From positions 62,001-126,000 of the forward strand of contig NZ_PEFF01000001.1 of NCBI RefSeq assembly GCF_002754375.1: a DNA stretch of 64,000 nt. Direction: 5' to 3'. Positions 1-7,697 of the stretch are shown here, one piece after another. Made by a program: the position numbers and the translations under genes. Source of the DNA: Variovorax sp. 54. Its GTDB lineage: Bacteria > Pseudomonadota > Gammaproteobacteria > Burkholderiales > Burkholderiaceae_C. Within the stretch, counting starts at the first letter, position 1; each line of letters starts with the position of its first letter. Under the pieces are notes generated by a model that was not told the DNA's origin, did no database searches, and saw only the letters and a program-made list of their open reading frames with translations.

Positions 1-526
1 GGAGAACGCCGTGTCCGAGCGGCTGCGCAGCCCGGTGTTCTCGCGCTGGTCGTTCATCGTCCGGCGTGCGGCCGCGCGGCTGCATGCCCGGCGCATCGAG
101 AAAGCCTTCGACGTTCGCGGCGCCGGCCTCATGGCGCCGGCCCGTTCGCTGTCGGGCGGCAACATGCAGAAACTGATCCTGGGGCGGGCGCTGCTGGCGC
201 CCGAGCCAATGGAACAAGACATCGACAACAAGAAGTACCCGAACCGTGCACCGCGCCTCATCGTCGCGCACCAGCCGACCTGGGGCCTGGACATCGGCGC
301 CGTCGCCTACGTGCAGCAGCAGCTCATTGCCGCGCGCGATGCCGGCGCGGCGGTGCTCGTCATTTCCGACGACCTCGACGAAGTGCTCGCGCTCGGCGAC
401 CGCGTGGCCGTGATGCACGGCGGCCACCTCGGCGAAGCGCGCCCGGCCGCGGCCTGGACGCGCGAGGCCATCGGCCTGGCGATGGCCGGCGCCACGGCGC
501 CGCAACGCCCGGGAGCCGCCGCATGA
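1..526 (+). CDS. ABC transporter ATP-binding protein, C-terminal part (nucleoside/simple-sugar type)
   Basis: Partial: the reading frame is already open at the window edge (codons from base 2), so the N-terminal ATPase domain lies outside. What remains is the end of the second nucleotide-binding domain. The ABC signature SGGNMQKL is clear, followed by a degenerate Walker B/D-loop (AHQPTWGLD, without the catalytic Glu) and an H-loop region without His (VISDDLDE). This degeneracy is usual for the second domain of RbsA/YufO-type double ATPases. It overlaps the first permease by 4 bp. With the two permeases it would energise uptake of a nucleobase, nucleoside or sugar; the cytosine deaminase downstream favours a base or nucleoside. 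A polar stretch (MEQDIDNKKYPNRAP) sits between the signature and Walker B. Confidence 0.85.
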   Translation, partial: ENAVSERLRSPVFSRWSFIVRRAAARLHARRIEKAFDVRGAGLMAPARSLSGGNMQKLILGRALLAPEPMEQDIDNKKYPNRAPRLIVAHQPTWGLDIGAVAYVQQQLIAARDAGAAVLVISDDLDEVLALGDRVAVMHGGHLGEARPAAAWTREAIGLAMAGATAPQRPGAAA

Positions 527-1590
527 TGCGCCTCGAACGACGCCACGAAAGCTCGCGCGCCGCGCTGGTGCTGGCCCCCATCGGCGCGGTCGTGTTCACG
601 CTGCTGGTGAGCGCGCTGCTCGTGCGCTGGGCCGGCGCGCCGGTCGGCCGCACCTACGCGCTGCTGCTGCAGGGCGGCTTCGGTTCGGTGTTCGCGTGGA
701 GCGAGACGCTGACACGGGCCATTCCGCTGATCCTCACCGGCCTGGCCGCGACGGTCGCGTTCAAGGCGCGGCTCTTCAACATCGGCGCCGAGGGCCAGCT
801 GTTCGCGGGCGCGCTCGCCGCCGTGGCCGTGGGCGGCATGCACGGCGGCACGGGCTTCGAGCTGTCGCCGTGGCTGCTGTTCCCGCTGATGATGCTGGCC
901 GCTGCGGTGGCCGGCGCGCTGATGCTGTTGGGCCCGGCGCTCATGAAGAACAAGCTCGGCGTCGACGAAGTGGTGACCACGCTGCTCATCAACTTCATCG
1001 TGCTGCTGGGCGTGTCGGCGCTGCTCGACGGGCCGATGAAAGACCCGACGGCGATGGGTTGGCCGCAGAGCGTGTCGCTGCAACCTGACCTCGAGCTGGG
1101 CAAGCTCATCGCGCAGACGCGCGTGCACACCGGGCTGCTCTGGGCCGTGTCGCTCGCAGTGTGCGTGTGGGCGATCTTCAAGTACACGGTGCTGGGCTTC
1201 GACATCCGCGCGGTGGGCGCCAATGCCCGCGCCGCCGCCTTCGCCGGCGTGCCGGTGACGCGCACCGTGGTGATGGTCGCGCTGCTCTCGGGCGCACTGG
1301 CCGGGCTGGCCGGTGCCATCGAGGTGGCGGGCCGCACCAGCTACGTCACGCTCGACATGTCGCCGGGCTACGGCTACACCGGCATCGTGATCGCGATGCT
1401 CGCGGGCCTGCATCCGCTGGGCGTGATCGCCGCCGGCGTGTTCGTGGCCGGCGTGCTGGTCGGTGCCGACACCATGAGCCGCGCCGTGGGCGTGCCGACC
1501 TACATCGCCGACGTGATCGTCGCAGCCTCGCTGATCGCGGTGCTGGTGGCGACATTGCTCACGCAGTACCGCGTGCGGGTGACCAAATGA
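523..1590 (+). CDS. ABC transporter permease (YufP/NupP-like)
   Basis: 355-residue, very hydrophobic inner-membrane permease of the BPD_transp_2 family (branched-chain amino acid, ribose and nucleoside importers). An N-terminal membrane segment is followed by about eight to nine more. The family motif around residues 80-95 (FNIGAEGQLFAGA) is typical of YufP/NupP permeases that work with BMP-family lipoproteins. The ATG overlaps the ATPase stop (ATGA), so the two are translationally coupled. It should pair with the second permease at 1721. Transport of nucleosides or nucleobases is inferred from family and context; the binding protein is not in the window. Confidence 0.9.
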   Translation: MMRLERRHESSRAALVLAPIGAVVFTLLVSALLVRWAGAPVGRTYALLLQGGFGSVFAWSETLTRAIPLILTGLAATVAFKARLFNIGAEGQLFAGALAAVAVGGMHGGTGFELSPWLLFPLMMLAAAVAGALMLLGPALMKNKLGVDEVVTTLLINFIVLLGVSALLDGPMKDPTAMGWPQSVSLQPDLELGKLIAQTRVHTGLLWAVSLAVCVWAIFKYTVLGFDIRAVGANARAAAFAGVPVTRTVVMVALLSGALAGLAGAIEVAGRTSYVTLDMSPGYGYTGIVIAMLAGLHPLGVIAAGVFVAGVLVGADTMSRAVGVPTYIADVIVAASLIAVLVATLLTQYRVRVTK

Positions 1591-1616
1591 CAACGCCCGT
1601 GACTTCGGTCTTGCCC

Positions 1617-1710
1617 CTTCCCCTCCCGGGGGAAGGCTGGGATGGGGGCATCGGCTCCCGAAGCGAGCGCCGCGTGCCCCCACCCCGGCCCTCCCCCGGA
1701 AGGGGAGGGA
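1617..1710. repeat. Long imperfect inverted repeat between two permease genes
   Basis: Left arm 1617-1650 and right arm 1675-1710 are near reverse complements over about 34 bp (inner ends GATGGGGGCA and TGCCCCCACC; outer ends CTTCCCCTCCC and GGAAGGGGAGG), with a 24-bp centre. In RNA this gives one large GC-rich hairpin ending 10 bp before the second permease ATG. There is no U-tract, so it is not a classical terminator. It looks like a REP/BIME-like intergenic palindrome that could stabilise mRNA or lower expression of the distal genes. Dispersed copies cannot be tested from one window. Confidence 0.7.
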
Positions 1711-1720
1711 GAAATACCCG

Positions 1721-2644
1721 ATGACCGACCTGCTCGACATTCTTTCCAACCCCGCCTTCTGGGTCGCGGTGCTGCGCATCGCCACGCCGCTCATCCTGGG
1801 CACGCTCGGCGTGCTGCTGTGCGAACGCGCGGGCGTGCTCAACCTCGGCATCGAAGGGATCATGGTTGCGGGCGCCTTCACCGGCTGGCTCGCGGTGTAT
1901 GCCGGCGCGCCGCTGTGGGCCGGCGTCGGCGTGGCCGCGCTCACGGGCATGGTGTTCGGGTTGTTGCACGCCTTTTTGACCGTCGGGCTCGCGCTGTCAC
2001 AGCACGTCTCGGGGCTGGGCATCACGCTGCTGGCGACGGCGCTGAGCTACTTCGGCTACCGCGTGAGCTTTCCGAAGGTGAACACGCCGCCGACCATCAC
2101 GCCCTTCGCGCCGATGGACTGGCTGCCCGTGCCCATCCTCAACGCGCAGACCGCGCTCACGCTGTTCGCGCTGCTGCTGGTGCCGGCGGTGGCCTGGGTG
2201 CTGTACCGCACGCCGCTCGGCCTGGCACTGCGCATGGTGGGCGAGAACCCGCAGGCGGCCGAGAGCCAGGGCGTGTCGGTCGCGGCCACGCGCACCGGCG
2301 CCATCGTGGCGGGCTCCGCGCTGATGGGCGTGGCGGGCGCGTTCCTCACGCTGTCGGCCTTCAACGCCTTCTTCTTCAACATGGTGAACGGCCGCGGCTG
2401 GATCTGCGTGGCGCTGGTGGTGTTTGCCTCGTGGCGGCCCGGCAAGGCCCTGCTCGGCGCGCTGCTGTTTGCGTTCTTCGACGCGCTGCAGCTGCGGCTG
2501 CAACAATCGGGCGATGCCGTGCTGCCTTACCAGCTGTACCTGATGCTGCCCTACCTGCTGTCGATCCTGGCGCTGGTGCTGGTGGCGCGCAAGGCCAGCT
2601 ATCCGCAGGCGCTGATGAAACCCTACCGCAAGGGAGAACGCTGA
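1721..2644 (+). CDS. ABC transporter permease (YufQ/NupQ-like)
   Basis: 307-residue membrane protein, second permease of the same BPD_transp_2-type importer. It has the hallmark ERAGVLNLGIEGIM motif (residues about 34-47) found in permeases of BMP-type nucleoside transporters, then alternating hydrophobic segments to the C terminus. It is shorter than its partner at 523-1590, as usual for the YufP/YufQ pair. The gap to the upstream permease (130 bp) is filled by a large inverted repeat; the next gene starts 1 bp after this stop, so all are probably one transcript. Confidence 0.9.
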   Translation: MTDLLDILSNPAFWVAVLRIATPLILGTLGVLLCERAGVLNLGIEGIMVAGAFTGWLAVYAGAPLWAGVGVAALTGMVFGLLHAFLTVGLALSQHVSGLGITLLATALSYFGYRVSFPKVNTPPTITPFAPMDWLPVPILNAQTALTLFALLLVPAVAWVLYRTPLGLALRMVGENPQAAESQGVSVAATRTGAIVAGSALMGVAGAFLTLSAFNAFFFNMVNGRGWICVALVVFASWRPGKALLGALLFAFFDALQLRLQQSGDAVLPYQLYLMLPYLLSILALVLVARKASYPQALMKPYRKGER

Positions 2645-2645
2645 C

Positions 2646-3116
2646 ATGCCGATGACGCGGCACCGCCTCCGCTGCCTGCTGGCCGCCACGCTGCTCGCCA
2701 TGGCCGGCAGCGGCGCCCATGCACTCGGCGCCGACTACGGCGCCGAGCGCTTCGCCACCCACGATGCCGTCACCTGGGTGCAGACCTGCGGCACCTGGGG
2801 CCCCGACCACCACGGCACCTACCGCGTGGTCCACGCCGAAGCCTTCGCGCAATCGTTCCTCTACGTGCAGTGGATGGCACGCGGCGAGGCCGACCGCAAC
2901 TACAGCCTGTACGCCGTGCACACCACCGCCATCGCCGAACTCGACAACGACCACGCAGAAATTTCGCTGAGCGACCTCACCTGCCGCGCCACGCCGCGCG
3001 GCATCGTGGTGACGGCCAAAGCCGACTCGGGCCACGGCAACAAGCTGCGCCGCGTGACCATCGAGGTTGGCCCGGCGCTCGGACAGTACCGCTTCCGCGC
3101 GCAGCGCACGCGCTGA
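2646..3116 (+). CDS. Small secreted protein of unknown function
   Basis: 156 residues. The N terminus has basic residues, a hydrophobic core (LLAATLLAMAGSG) and a likely signal-peptidase site after AHA near residue 26, so periplasmic export is likely. The mature part has two cysteines (in QTCGTW and DLTCRA) that could form a disulfide. I do not recognise a domain. The start is 1 bp after the permease stop, so it is co-transcribed with the transporter. A role as an accessory periplasmic protein is possible but nothing shows it. Confidence 0.7.
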   Translation: MPMTRHRLRCLLAATLLAMAGSGAHALGADYGAERFATHDAVTWVQTCGTWGPDHHGTYRVVHAEAFAQSFLYVQWMARGEADRNYSLYAVHTTAIAELDNDHAEISLSDLTCRATPRGIVVTAKADSGHGNKLRRVTIEVGPALGQYRFRAQRTR

Positions 3117-3144
3117 GCGCCCCCTCAAAAAAGACACCCCACCG

Positions 3145-4425
3145 ATGCTCGACCTCCTCATCACCAACGCCACCCTCCCCGACGGCCGCACCGGCATGTC
3201 GGTTGCCGTGCAGGACGGCCGCATCGCCGAGGTCACGCCCGGCCTTGCTGCACCCGCGCACGAAACGCTCGACGCGCAAGGCCTGCTGCTCACGCCGCAT
3301 TTCGTCGACCCGCATTTCCACATGGACGCCACGCTGAGCTACGGCCAGCCGCGCGTCAACCAGAGCGGCACGCTGCTCGAAGGCATTGCGCTGTGGGGCG
3401 AACTCAAGCCGCTGCTCACGGCCGATGCACTCATCGAACGCGCGCTCGCGTACTGCGACTGGGCCGTGGCCAAGGGCCTGCTGGCGATCCGCTCGCACGT
3501 GGACACGAGCGACCCCAGCCTGCTCGCGGTCGATGCGCTGCTCGAGGTGAAGCGCCAGGTGGCGCCGTACCTCGACCTGCAGCTGGTCGCGTTTCCGCAA
3601 GATGGCGTGCTGCGCTCGCCGGGCGGCGTCGACAACCTCACGCGCGCGCTCGACAAGGGCGTGGACGTGGTCGGCGGCATTCCGCATTTCGAGCGCACCA
3701 TGGCCGACGGCGCCGCCAGCGTGAAGCTGCTGTGCGAGCTGGCCGCCGAGCGCGGCAAGCTGGTCGACATGCACTGCGACGAGTCGGACGACCCGCACTC
3801 GCGCCACATCGAGACCCTGGCTTCCGAGACGCTGCGCCTGGGCCTGCAAGGCCGCGTGACGGGCTCGCACTGCACGTCGATGCACTCGATGGACAACTAC
3901 TACGTGAGCAAGCTGCTGCCGCTCATCGCCGAAAGCGGCGTGAGCGTGGTGTCGAACCCGCTCATCAACATCACGCTGCAGGGCCGCCACGACAGCTACC
4001 CCAAGCGCCGCGGCATGACGCGCGTGCCCGAACTGCTGGCGGCCGGCGTGAACGTCGCCTTCGGCCACGACTGCGTGATGGACCCGTGGTACGGCATGGG
4101 CTCGGGCGACATGCTCGAGGTGACCCACATGGGCCTGCACGTGGCGCAGATGACCGGCCAGGCCGGCATCCACCAGTGCTTCGAGGCCGTGACCACGCGC
4201 GCAGCGCGCGTGATGCACCTGGACGGCTACGGCCTGGAGGCCGGCTGCGACGCCAGCTTCGTGCTGCTGCAGGCGCGCGACCCGGTCGAGGCCATCCGCC
4301 TGCGCGCGACGCGGCTCAAGGTGTTCCGCAAGGGGCGGCTGCTGGCCGAGACGCCCGCGGCCACCGCCGCGCTGCACCTGCCGGGACGCGGCGACCGCAC
4401 GCGCTGGATGCTCGGCGAACACTGA
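3145..4425 (+). CDS. codA: Cytosine deaminase-like amidohydrolase
   Basis: 426 residues, nearly the length of E. coli CodA. Metal and catalytic residues line up with CodA: HFH at 57-59, HCDE at 210-213, SHCTSMHS with His242, and FGHDCVMDPW with Asp309. Gln152 (in VAFPQDG) corresponds to the CodA base-binding Gln. The expected reaction is cytosine + water to uracil + ammonia in the cytosol, though related enzymes deaminate isoguanine or creatinine-like rings. I chose ATG 3145; an upstream in-frame start at 3067 would run into the previous gene. The gene follows a nucleobase-type ABC importer, which fits salvage of imported bases. Confidence 0.8.
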   Translation: MLDLLITNATLPDGRTGMSVAVQDGRIAEVTPGLAAPAHETLDAQGLLLTPHFVDPHFHMDATLSYGQPRVNQSGTLLEGIALWGELKPLLTADALIERALAYCDWAVAKGLLAIRSHVDTSDPSLLAVDALLEVKRQVAPYLDLQLVAFPQDGVLRSPGGVDNLTRALDKGVDVVGGIPHFERTMADGAASVKLLCELAAERGKLVDMHCDESDDPHSRHIETLASETLRLGLQGRVTGSHCTSMHSMDNYYVSKLLPLIAESGVSVVSNPLINITLQGRHDSYPKRRGMTRVPELLAAGVNVAFGHDCVMDPWYGMGSGDMLEVTHMGLHVAQMTGQAGIHQCFEAVTTRAARVMHLDGYGLEAGCDASFVLLQARDPVEAIRLRATRLKVFRKGRLLAETPAATAALHLPGRGDRTRWMLGEH

Positions 4426-4442
4426 GTCGAAGGAGTCCTGAC

Positions 4443-4952
4443 ATGAGCGCCCCACCCTTGCTGCGCACGCTGTTCCAGTACCACGCGTGGGCCAATGACG
4501 AACTGCTGGACCGCATGGCCAGCCTCGACCCCGTACAGCATGCGGACGCCCGCCATGCCGCGATCCGCGTGGTCAACCATGCCCATGTGGTGAACCGGAT
4601 CTTCGCGGGTCACCTCACGGGCACGCCGCACGGCTTCACCGACGACAACACGCCCGGGACACCCGCGCTGGCCGACCTGCGCGCGGCCGTGGCCGAGTCC
4701 GACCGCTGGTACCTCGCCTACCTCGACACGCTCACGCCAGCGCTGCTGGCCGAGTCGGTGCCCTTCGTCTTCACCGACGGCGACAAGGGCTGCATGACGC
4801 GCGAAGAAATGCTGGCCCACGTCGTGACGCACAACGGCTACCACCGGGGCGAAGCCGGCCGGTTGCTGGCGCAATGCGCGGTGCGCCCGCCGCGCGACAC
4901 GCTGGCGGTGCACCTGCACCGCAGCGAACCTGCGCGCCGCGAACGCGGCTGA
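4443..4952 (+). CDS. DinB-family (YfiT-like) putative metalloenzyme
   Basis: 169 residues with the DinB/YfiT four-helix pattern: N-terminal YHAWAND with the first His, a central NHAHVVNR, and C-terminal HNGYHRGE giving the other His ligands of the usual three-His metal site. ATG 4443 is preceded by AAGGAG about 7 bp upstream. It lies 17 bp after the deaminase, so probably in the same operon. Family members include thiol-dependent transferases and hydrolases; the substrate here is unknown. The stop is 1 bp from the converging RidA-family gene. Confidence 0.8.
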   Translation: MSAPPLLRTLFQYHAWANDELLDRMASLDPVQHADARHAAIRVVNHAHVVNRIFAGHLTGTPHGFTDDNTPGTPALADLRAAVAESDRWYLAYLDTLTPALLAESVPFVFTDGDKGCMTREEMLAHVVTHNGYHRGEAGRLLAQCAVRPPRDTLAVHLHRSEPARRERG

Positions 4953-4953
4953 C

Positions 4954-5445
4954 TCAGGCTGCGTGAACGGTCGCAACCGTCATTTCGACCTCGACCGTCG
5001 CATTCTTCGGCAGAGCATAGACGCCGACCGCCGTGCGCACATGCACGCCGGCCTCGCCGAACACGCGATGCAGCAGATCGGACGCGGCATCGGCCACCTC
5101 GCTCTGCTGCGTGAAGTCGGCCGTGCATTGCACGAAGACGCCGACGCGCAGCACCTTCTCGACCGCGTCGAGCGAACCGAGTGCCCGGCGCAGCAGCGCG
5201 AGGCTGCGCAGCGTGCAGATCTGGGCGCCCTCACGCGCGGTGTCGAGCGACACGGCATCGCCCACGCGGCCGGTGACGACCACCGTGGTGCCCACGCGTG
5301 GCACCTGCCCGCTGAGGTAGACGGTGCGGCCATCGCGCACCAGCGGCACGTAGTGGCCGCCGGCCAGGATCTCGCCGTCGAAGCTGTGGCCCAGCTCGGC
5401 GGCGATGCGGTCAGCGATCTGGTCGCGGCTGTGTGGTTCTGTCAT
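4954..5445 (-). CDS. RidA-family protein (YjgF/YER057c/UK114)
   Basis: 163 residues. The RidA/YjgF fold is indicated by LSGQVP, the run of alternating strands and the C-terminal NATVEVEMTVA. The length is in the range of the longer RidA subfamilies (about 150-165) rather than canonical RidA (about 130). I did not find a clear C-terminal Arg equivalent to the RidA Arg105 in an IEIEAIA-like motif, so imine/enamine deaminase activity is uncertain. Start ATG 5445. It lies 86 bp downstream of the Rieske ferredoxin gene on the same strand and may be the last gene of the salicylate operon. Confidence 0.8.
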   Translation of the reverse strand: MTEPHSRDQIADRIAAELGHSFDGEILAGGHYVPLVRDGRTVYLSGQVPRVGTTVVVTGRVGDAVSLDTAREGAQICTLRSLALLRRALGSLDAVEKVLRVGVFVQCTADFTQQSEVADAASDLLHRVFGEAGVHVRTAVGVYALPKNATVEVEMTVATVHAA

Positions 5446-5531
5446 CGGATGTCCAGGAAAACGGGCCTCGATTGTCGCCAACCGGTCTGGCACGAACAGA
5501 GACAGATGGCCCCCGTAGGAGGCAGAACAGT

Positions 5532-5852
5532 TCAGCCCTCGAACGCCAGGAACACCCGCCCGCCCTCGATCTTCACCGGGTAGGTGCGCAGGTCTTCCGT
5601 GAGCGGCGCGCACATGGCCTTGCCGCTGCGCACGTCGAAGCGACCCTGGTGCAGCGGGCATTCGATTTCGTGCCCTTCGAGAAACCCATCGCACAGCCGT
5701 GCATGGCCGTGCGTGCAGATGTTGTCGGTGGCGTGGATGCCGTCGTCGGTGCCGTACAGCGCAATGTCGCGCCCCTGCACCTCGATGCCGACCACGTCGT
5801 CGGCGGGAACGTCGTCGACCGCCGCAGCGTCGACCCAGGTCATCGTGCTCAT
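5532..5852 (-). CDS. nagAb: Rieske [2Fe-2S] ferredoxin of salicylate 5-hydroxylase
   Basis: 106 residues, the size of NagAb/NdoA ferredoxins. The Rieske ligands are Cys46, His48, Cys65 and His68 (CTH...CPLH, spacing C-x-H-x16-C-x2-H). The run [19 protein letters not shown] is characteristic of naphthalene/salicylate oxygenase ferredoxins. It would carry electrons from the reductase (8979-9968) to the oxygenase (7215-8953). It stands after the Bug-protein gene rather than beside the oxygenase subunits, but all genes are on the same strand with short gaps. Confidence 0.85.
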   Translation of the reverse strand: MSTMTWVDAAAVDDVPADDVVGIEVQGRDIALYGTDDGIHATDNICTHGHARLCDGFLEGHEIECPLHQGRFDVRSGKAMCAPLTEDLRTYPVKIEGGRVFLAFEG

Positions 5853-5874
5853 CGTGGGGTGTCCTCTTTTTCTC

Positions 5875-6840
5875 TCAATCGGGCTTGAGGCCGGCGCGGT
5901 CGATCACCGGCTTCCAGCGGCGCAGTTCCTCGTCCATGAACTTCGACAAGGCTTCGGGCGTGCTGCCCACGGGGTCGAAGTACGCGGTCTCCAGGCGCTT
6001 GACCGTCTCGGGGTCTTTCAGCGTGGCGGCAATCTCACGGCTCATGCGCTGCACCACGTCGTTCGGCGTGCCCTTGGGCGCCATGTAGGCGAACCATGGC
6101 ACGGCCTGAATGTCGGGCAGGCCCGATTCGCGCAGCGTGGGCAGGTCGGGCAGCAATGCCGAGCGCTCGGCCGAGGTGACGGCCAGCGCCTTGATGCGGC
6201 CGGCCTTGGCCTGCGGCATCACCGTGACCGGCGGCAGGCAGGCGTACTGCACATCGCCCTGCACGATGGCGGTCACGGCCTGGCCCGACGACGCGTAGGG
6301 AATGTGCACCGCGAACGACTGCGTCTTCGCCTTGATGAGCTCCACGCCCAGGTGCGAGATCGAGCCGTTGCCGGTCGAGGCGAAGTTGAACTTGCCGGGG
6401 TTCTTCTTCATCGCAGCGAGCCAGCCCTTGACCGAATCGACGCCCATCGAATTCGAGACCGCGCAGACGTTCGGCGTGGTCGCGGCCAGCGACACGGGCA
6501 TGAGGTCCTTGAACGGGTCGTACGGCAGGTTCTTGTAGAGGATGGTGTTGTAGACCAGCGGCGCATTCACCGACAGCAGGAAGGTGTAGCCGTCGGGCTG
6601 CGCCTTCGAGACCGCGTCGGTGCCGCTGTTGCCGCCCGCGCCGGGCTTGTTCTCGACGATGAGCGGCTGGCCGATGCGCGCCGCGAGCTTGTCGTTGACG
6701 ATGCGCGCCAGGATGTCGGGCGACGAGCCCGCCGCGAACGGCACGACGATGCGCACGGGCCGCTGCGGCCAGTCCTGCGCATGGGCAGTCGCGGCCATCG
6801 CCACGGCGGTGAAGGCGACGAAGAAGCGTGCGCGCGTCAT
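5875..6840 (-). CDS. Bug-family (TctC) periplasmic solute-binding protein
   Basis: 321 residues with an N-terminal signal peptide (cleavage after AHAQ near residue 22) followed by [16 protein letters not shown], the standard opening of Bug/TctC proteins. The full family length is present. Family members bind carboxylates for tripartite tricarboxylate transporters, or act as orphan receptors. No tctA or tctB is nearby, so it must use membrane components encoded elsewhere or serve as a sensor. Its ATG overlaps the preceding stop by 4 bp, placing it firmly in the salicylate operon; an aromatic acid ligand is inferred. Confidence 0.9.
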   Translation of the reverse strand: MTRARFFVAFTAVAMAATAHAQDWPQRPVRIVVPFAAGSSPDILARIVNDKLAARIGQPLIVENKPGAGGNSGTDAVSKAQPDGYTFLLSVNAPLVYNTILYKNLPYDPFKDLMPVSLAATTPNVCAVSNSMGVDSVKGWLAAMKKNPGKFNFASTGNGSISHLGVELIKAKTQSFAVHIPYASSGQAVTAIVQGDVQYACLPPVTVMPQAKAGRIKALAVTSAERSALLPDLPTLRESGLPDIQAVPWFAYMAPKGTPNDVVQRMSREIAATLKDPETVKRLETAYFDPVGSTPEALSKFMDEELRRWKPVIDRAGLKPD

Positions 6841-7205
6841 GGCTGCATCTCCACGTCGGCCATGCCCAGGTGGTCCTGCTGCTCGCGCGCGATGAAGCCC
6901 GCGATGAGCGCGCGGTAGGCGGCCTCGACCACCTCCGGGTAGGCGCCCTCCTTCTCGGCCAGCGCCTTCACCTTGTCGATCACCTCCTGCTGGCGCTGCG
7001 GCGCCGACACCTGGAAGGCATCGCGCTTGAAGCGCGCCGCGTCTTTCACGTAACGGCCGCGCTCGGCCAGCAGCGTGACGATCTGGCGGTCGAGCCGGTC
7101 GATGTTCTCGCGCACCTCGGCGAGGTTGGCGCACAGCGGCACATAGGCCGGGTCGGTGAAACGGCGCAGGGGCGCACCGTGGGTCTCTGGTTCTTTTTCT
7201 GGCAT
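6837..7205 (-). CDS. AroQ-fold protein, chorismate mutase/isochorismate-pyruvate lyase family
   Basis: 122 residues. The AroQ-type helical domain is visible from residue about 27: VRENIDRLDRQIVTLLAERG, then ARFK and a C-terminal IAREQQD. The conserved Arg and Lys of the active site are present. At the positions of E. coli chorismate mutase Asp48 and Glu52 it has Ala and Gln within SAPQRQQ, which resembles the APER segment of PchB (isochorismate-pyruvate lyase) more than the mutase consensus. It sits between nagH and the Bug gene with a 4-bp overlap to the latter. The reaction is unproven; a lyase or a binding role for salicylate-like ligands is possible. Confidence 0.75.
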   Translation of the reverse strand: MPEKEPETHGAPLRRFTDPAYVPLCANLAEVRENIDRLDRQIVTLLAERGRYVKDAARFKRDAFQVSAPQRQQEVIDKVKALAEKEGAYPEVVEAAYRALIAGFIAREQQDHLGMADVEMQP

Positions 7206-7214
7206 GGCTGGGTT

Positions 7215-7697
7215 TCAGATGGGATAGATGATGGAGTTCGGGATCATTTCGCTGTCGAACACACACAGGCGCGACGCGAACTTCAGCCCCTCGGGCGTGG
7301 GCACGACCTTGTCGATGTAGCGCCCGACATTGAACACGGTCGAGGGCCCGTCGAGCTTGGTGCGGAACACCGCGTAGTTGGCTTCGCTGTGAATGGCGCC
7401 GTCATCGTCGACACGGTGCACCAGCGGCAGGCCCACCACGTGGCGCTGGTAGTACGGGTCGTGGAACAGCGTCTCCTTGATGCCGTAGACGCGGTCTTCG
7501 AGCATGCCCCGGCTTTCGAACGAGAGCGTGGCCAGCGGCAGGCCGCGTTCGTGGTTCTCGCGCGGCTGCAGGCGGTAGCTGCACTGCTCGGTGAAGAACG
7601 CGGGCCACAGGTCCCAGTCGCCCGAATCGACGGCGTGCGCGTAGGCCGCATACAGGCGCGACAGGTCGAGGTAGGTGGCGGTGTCGAGCGTGCTCAT
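7215..7697 (-). CDS. nagH: Salicylate 5-hydroxylase small (beta) subunit
   Basis: 160 residues of the ring-hydroxylating dioxygenase beta-subunit family (SnoaL/NTF2-like fold), the usual length for NagH. It contains the family-typical acidic start of the cone fold ([16 protein letters not shown]) and [10 protein letters not shown] near the C terminus. The beta subunit is structural in the alpha3beta3 oxygenase. Start ATG 7697 overlaps the nagG stop by 4 bp, which fits stoichiometric coupled translation. Confidence 0.88.
   Translation of the reverse strand: MSTLDTATYLDLSRLYAAYAHAVDSGDWDLWPAFFTEQCSYRLQPRENHERGLPLATLSFESRGMLEDRVYGIKETLFHDPYYQRHVVGLPLVHRVDDDGAIHSEANYAVFRTKLDGPSTVFNVGRYIDKVVPTPEGLKFASRLCVFDSEMIPNSIIYPI

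Noticed and set aside
307..2025. Long minus-strand frame (572 residues) opposite the ABC permeases
   Set aside because: Extreme His/Arg/Gln/Ala composition, no domain, and it runs antisense to two clear permeases; a high-GC shadow.
3067..3144. Upstream extension of the cytosine deaminase frame
   Set aside because: It overlaps the end of the secreted-protein gene and lacks similarity to CodA N termini; ATG 3145 gives the family length.
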